A stretch of 64,000 nucleotides of DNA from Roseobacter litoralis Och 149. Lineage in GTDB: Bacteria; Pseudomonadota; Alphaproteobacteria; Rhodobacterales; Rhodobacteraceae. The translations under genes and the position numbers were made by a program. Under the pieces are notes generated by a model. That model had not been told where the DNA came from, ran no database searches, and was given only the letters and a program-made list of their open reading frames with translations. The stretch covers positions 1,488,001 to 1,552,000 of the forward strand of contig NC_015730.1 of NCBI RefSeq assembly GCF_000154785.2, in the 5' to 3' direction. Each line of letters begins with the position of its first letter. The first letter of the stretch is position 1. Below, one piece after another: positions 61,721 through 64,000 of the stretch.

Positions 61721-64000
61721 ATGAGTATTGAATGTCTGAATTGCGACACCGCAAATCGTGCGGGGCGGCGTTTTTGCAGCAGTTGCGGAACCGCGCTTCC
61801 GGTTGCCTGTGCCTCTTGTGGGTTCTCCAATGAACCTGATGATGCCTTTTGTGGGGGCTGCGGTGTTGCGATCGTGCAGAGTAATTCTGCGCCTGTTCCA
61901 GCCCGCCGACAATCCCCTGTTGATCCGGCCAAACCATACGCCTTCGAAGGGGACCGCCGCCAGCTTACGGTGATGTTCTGCGACCTCGTTGGCTCGACAG
62001 TGATTTCGGAGCAGTTGGACCCCGAAGAGATGACCGGCTTGCTGACAGCCTACCGTGTGGCCTGTGCCGAAGTCGTCGAACAATTCGGCGGTTTCATCGG
62101 AAATTTCATGGGCGACGGGCTGCTGATCTACTTCGGATACCCGCAAGCGCATGAAGATGACCCGCAGCGGGCGATCCGCGCAGGTCTTGCCATCATTTCC
62201 GCTGTTGAAGCGCTGAACAAGGATTTCTCCGCACCTGACGTCTGCCTGAATGTGCGGATCGGGGTGAATACGGGGCTGGTCGTTGCGGCCGATATTGGTG
62301 CCGGTGAGCAGCGCGAAAAGATGGCGATTGTGGGGGACACACCCAATATTGCGGCCCGCTTGCAGTCCCTCGCGGAACCCGGCACCGTCGTGATCGGCCG
62401 GCGCACCCACCGCCTGATTGAGGGTCTTTTTATCTGCGAGCCGCTTGGTGCGCAGTCTCTCAAGGGCGTTTCAGACCCGATCGAAGTTTTCCGCGTCTGC
62501 GAAAGTACCGAGGCGCGCAGCAGTTTTGAAGCAAAATTGCAGCGGGGTCTGACCCCAATGGCGGGGCGCAAAGAAGAACTGAGCCTGCTTGTGAACAGGT
62601 GGGATCAGGCCAAGGGCGGCGACGGGCAGATCGTTCTTGTGTCAGGCGAGCCGGGCGTCGGTAAGTCACGCGTTTTGCAGCATTTTCAGATGCAGCTGCT
62701 GGCCCAGAATTGCACGGCGATCAGTTTTGTCTGTTCGAATTACAGGCAGGACACGCCGTTCCACCCCGTGATTGATTTCTTTGAACGCACCCTTCAATCT
62801 GAGGCGGATAACGCGCCTACGGCCATGCTGGATAAGCTGGACGCGTATCTGGCCGAGCTGGGGTTTGACGTGGCGGAGTACGGCTCCTTGCTGGCCGCGA
62901 TGCTTAGTTTGCCCGCCGCAGGGCGATACAACACTCCGGTTCTGACGCTTGAGGACCAGAAAAAACAAACACTCAAAGCGCTTGTGTCCGTTGCCAAGGC
63001 GCTGTCCGAAAAAACTCCGTTGCTGATCCTTGTCGAAGACCTGCAATGGGCGGATCATTCAACCCGCGAGTTTCTGGGACTTTTGGTCGAGCATGTGCGC
63101 ACGTCCCGAATTCTGGTTGTCCCCGCGTTCCGTGCTGATTTCGAACCGCTCTGGAGCAAGCAGCCGCATTTGACGGTGTTGCGTTTGCGCCACCTCAGCC
63201 GTCCTGAGAGCATCGAGTTGATCGAAGGGGTGACGGGCGGTCGGCCGCTGCCTGATGAGGTGCTGGATCATATCTGTTCAAAGACGGACGGCGTGCCGCT
63301 GTTCATCGAGGAATTGACCAAGCTGGTTCTCGAGATGGACCTGCTCAAGCTCGTGAACGGGCGGTATGAGTTGACGGGGCCGCTCGGGGCGACGGCCATC
63401 CCGGATTCGTTGCAGGATTCGTTGATGGCGCGTCTGGATCACCTCGGATCGGCGAAAGAGGCAGCACAGCTTGCGTCGGTGCTGGGGCGCACCTTTGGCC
63501 ACGCGCTGCTTTTGGCGGTGACACAAAAGAGCGAGGATGCGCTGGATGTCGCGTTGACGCGCCTTGTGGATTCAGAACTGCTCTATCGGCGCGGGTTGGC
63601 CCCCGAGGTCGTCTATGAATTTAAACATGCGCTGATCAAGGATGCGGCCTATCAAGGCCTGCTGCACAGCAAGCGACGCCAGCTTCATCTGGACATCGCA
63701 GAGGTTCTGGAGGGGCGGTTCCCGCAGGTGAGCGAGCGCAGCCCGGAAGTTTTATCCTATCATTACAAGGCTGCGGGTGATGTGGAAAAAGCGATCCCCT
63801 TCAGTTTTCGCGCCGGGGATGCGGCGGCGGCGCGCTATGCGTCAACCGAGGCCTCCGCGCATTACCAGTCCGCATTGGATATGGCCAAATCCATTCCGTC
63901 GGACGAATTGTCCGCGAAGCTGCAAATCCGTGCGATCCTGAAACTTGCGAATGTCGCCTCGTCACGCGACCAATTCGAGCGCAACCTTGGCAATCTTGGC
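61721..64000 (+). CDS. zinc-ribbon/class III adenylate cyclase/AAA ATPase protein (runs off the window)
   Basis: 760 residues up to the window edge. Four CxxC pairs (C5-C8, C19-C22, C30-C33, C44-C47) form a double zinc ribbon. A class III cyclase domain follows from about 80, with metal Asp88 in MFCDLVGST and Asp132 in MGDGLLIYFG, and GDTPNIAARLQSLAEPG. An ATPase domain has Walker A GEPGVGKS (309-316) and Walker B LLILVEDLQW, and then helical repeats begin. Such proteins are large signalling hubs that make cAMP under ATPase/TPR control. Full length and regulation cannot be seen here. Confidence 0.92.
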   Translation, partial: MSIECLNCDTANRAGRRFCSSCGTALPVACASCGFSNEPDDAFCGGCGVAIVQSNSAPVPARRQSPVDPAKPYAFEGDRRQLTVMFCDLVGSTVISEQLDPEEMTGLLTAYRVACAEVVEQFGGFIGNFMGDGLLIYFGYPQAHEDDPQRAIRAGLAIISAVEALNKDFSAPDVCLNVRIGVNTGLVVAADIGAGEQREKMAIVGDTPNIAARLQSLAEPGTVVIGRRTHRLIEGLFICEPLGAQSLKGVSDPIEVFRVCESTEARSSFEAKLQRGLTPMAGRKEELSLLVNRWDQAKGGDGQIVLVSGEPGVGKSRVLQHFQMQLLAQNCTAISFVCSNYRQDTPFHPVIDFFERTLQSEADNAPTAMLDKLDAYLAELGFDVAEYGSLLAAMLSLPAAGRYNTPVLTLEDQKKQTLKALVSVAKALSEKTPLLILVEDLQWADHSTREFLGLLVEHVRTSRILVVPAFRADFEPLWSKQPHLTVLRLRHLSRPESIELIEGVTGGRPLPDEVLDHICSKTDGVPLFIEELTKLVLEMDLLKLVNGRYELTGPLGATAIPDSLQDSLMARLDHLGSAKEAAQLASVLGRTFGHALLLAVTQKSEDALDVALTRLVDSELLYRRGLAPEVVYEFKHALIKDAAYQGLLHSKRRQLHLDIAEVLEGRFPQVSERSPEVLSYHYKAAGDVEKAIPFSFRAGDAAAARYASTEASAHYQSALDMAKSIPSDELSAKLQIRAILKLANVASSRDQFERNLGNLG

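Noticed and set aside
1..64000. CRISPR arrays, tRNA, rRNA or a replication origin
   Set aside because: No regularly spaced repeat set was seen, and no cloverleaf or rRNA core sequence was recognised by eye; small RNAs cannot be excluded.

Overview
The window is chromosomal DNA of an alphaproteobacterium, most likely a marine Rhodobacterales (Roseobacter-group) organism. That is inferred from protein sequence character and gene neighbourhoods: form II coxSLM with xdhC, a ferredoxin-type cysG-DUF2849-cysI-cysH-DUF934-fpr operon, ZapA beside Grx4/BolA, and TctCBA and Ugp transporters. No rRNA, tRNA or CRISPR array was recognised. Most of the sequence is ordinary GC-rich core genome with tight operons. 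About 9 kb (roughly 20.56-29.84 kb) is accessory, and an IS66 copy sits at 37.75-40.55 kb.

Region by region. 1-2.5 kb: start of transketolase, a coiled-coil protein plus ZapA, and Grx4 plus a BolA protein (an iron-sulfur pair). 2.7-8.6 kb: XdhC, a molybdopterin-binding protein and a form II molybdenum hydroxylase (coxS-coxL-coxM). 8.9-10.5 kb: a GNAT/FemAB-type acyltransferase, a possible 46-residue membrane peptide, and infC, which appears to start at AUC. 10.7-16.8 kb: the assimilatory sulfate reduction operon with a divergent Lrp-type regulator. 16.9-20.5 kb: cytochrome P450, tpiA, an A-type Fe-S carrier, a Maa-type acetyltransferase and SufT.

20.5-29.9 kb: the accessory island. A 15-bp word occurs twice at its left edge and once, inverted, at its right edge, like the ends of a DDE-type transposon that has lost its transposase. 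Inside are two orphan genes, an overlapping DUF262-HEPN gene pair that looks like an undescribed or poorly described anti-phage module, a Bcr/CflA-type efflux gene behind a leader peptide and terminator (an attenuator layout), a short phage-tail-like block ending in a beta-helix protein, and a decayed IS3 fragment.

30-37.7 kb: a RimK ligase fused to a RimB-like protease domain, NfeD plus an SPFH protein, tgt, a short cytoplasmic chemoreceptor-like protein, and lon. 37.75-40.55 kb: a complete IS66 element with matching ends and an 8-bp target duplication. 40.8-47.0 kb: tctCBA, divergent from a response regulator, a histidine kinase and a periplasmic binding protein. 47.1-48.8 kb: cysK and a 2H phosphoesterase that seems to start at CTG. 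49.0-56.9 kb: ugpBAEC with a candidate Pho box and a second UgpE-like permease, then uxaC and uxuB. 56.9-60.1 kb: a choline/glycine-betaine ABC transporter. 60.4-64 kb: a patatin-like protein lacking both catalytic residues, and the first 760 codons of a zinc-ribbon/adenylate-cyclase/AAA-ATPase protein that runs off the window.
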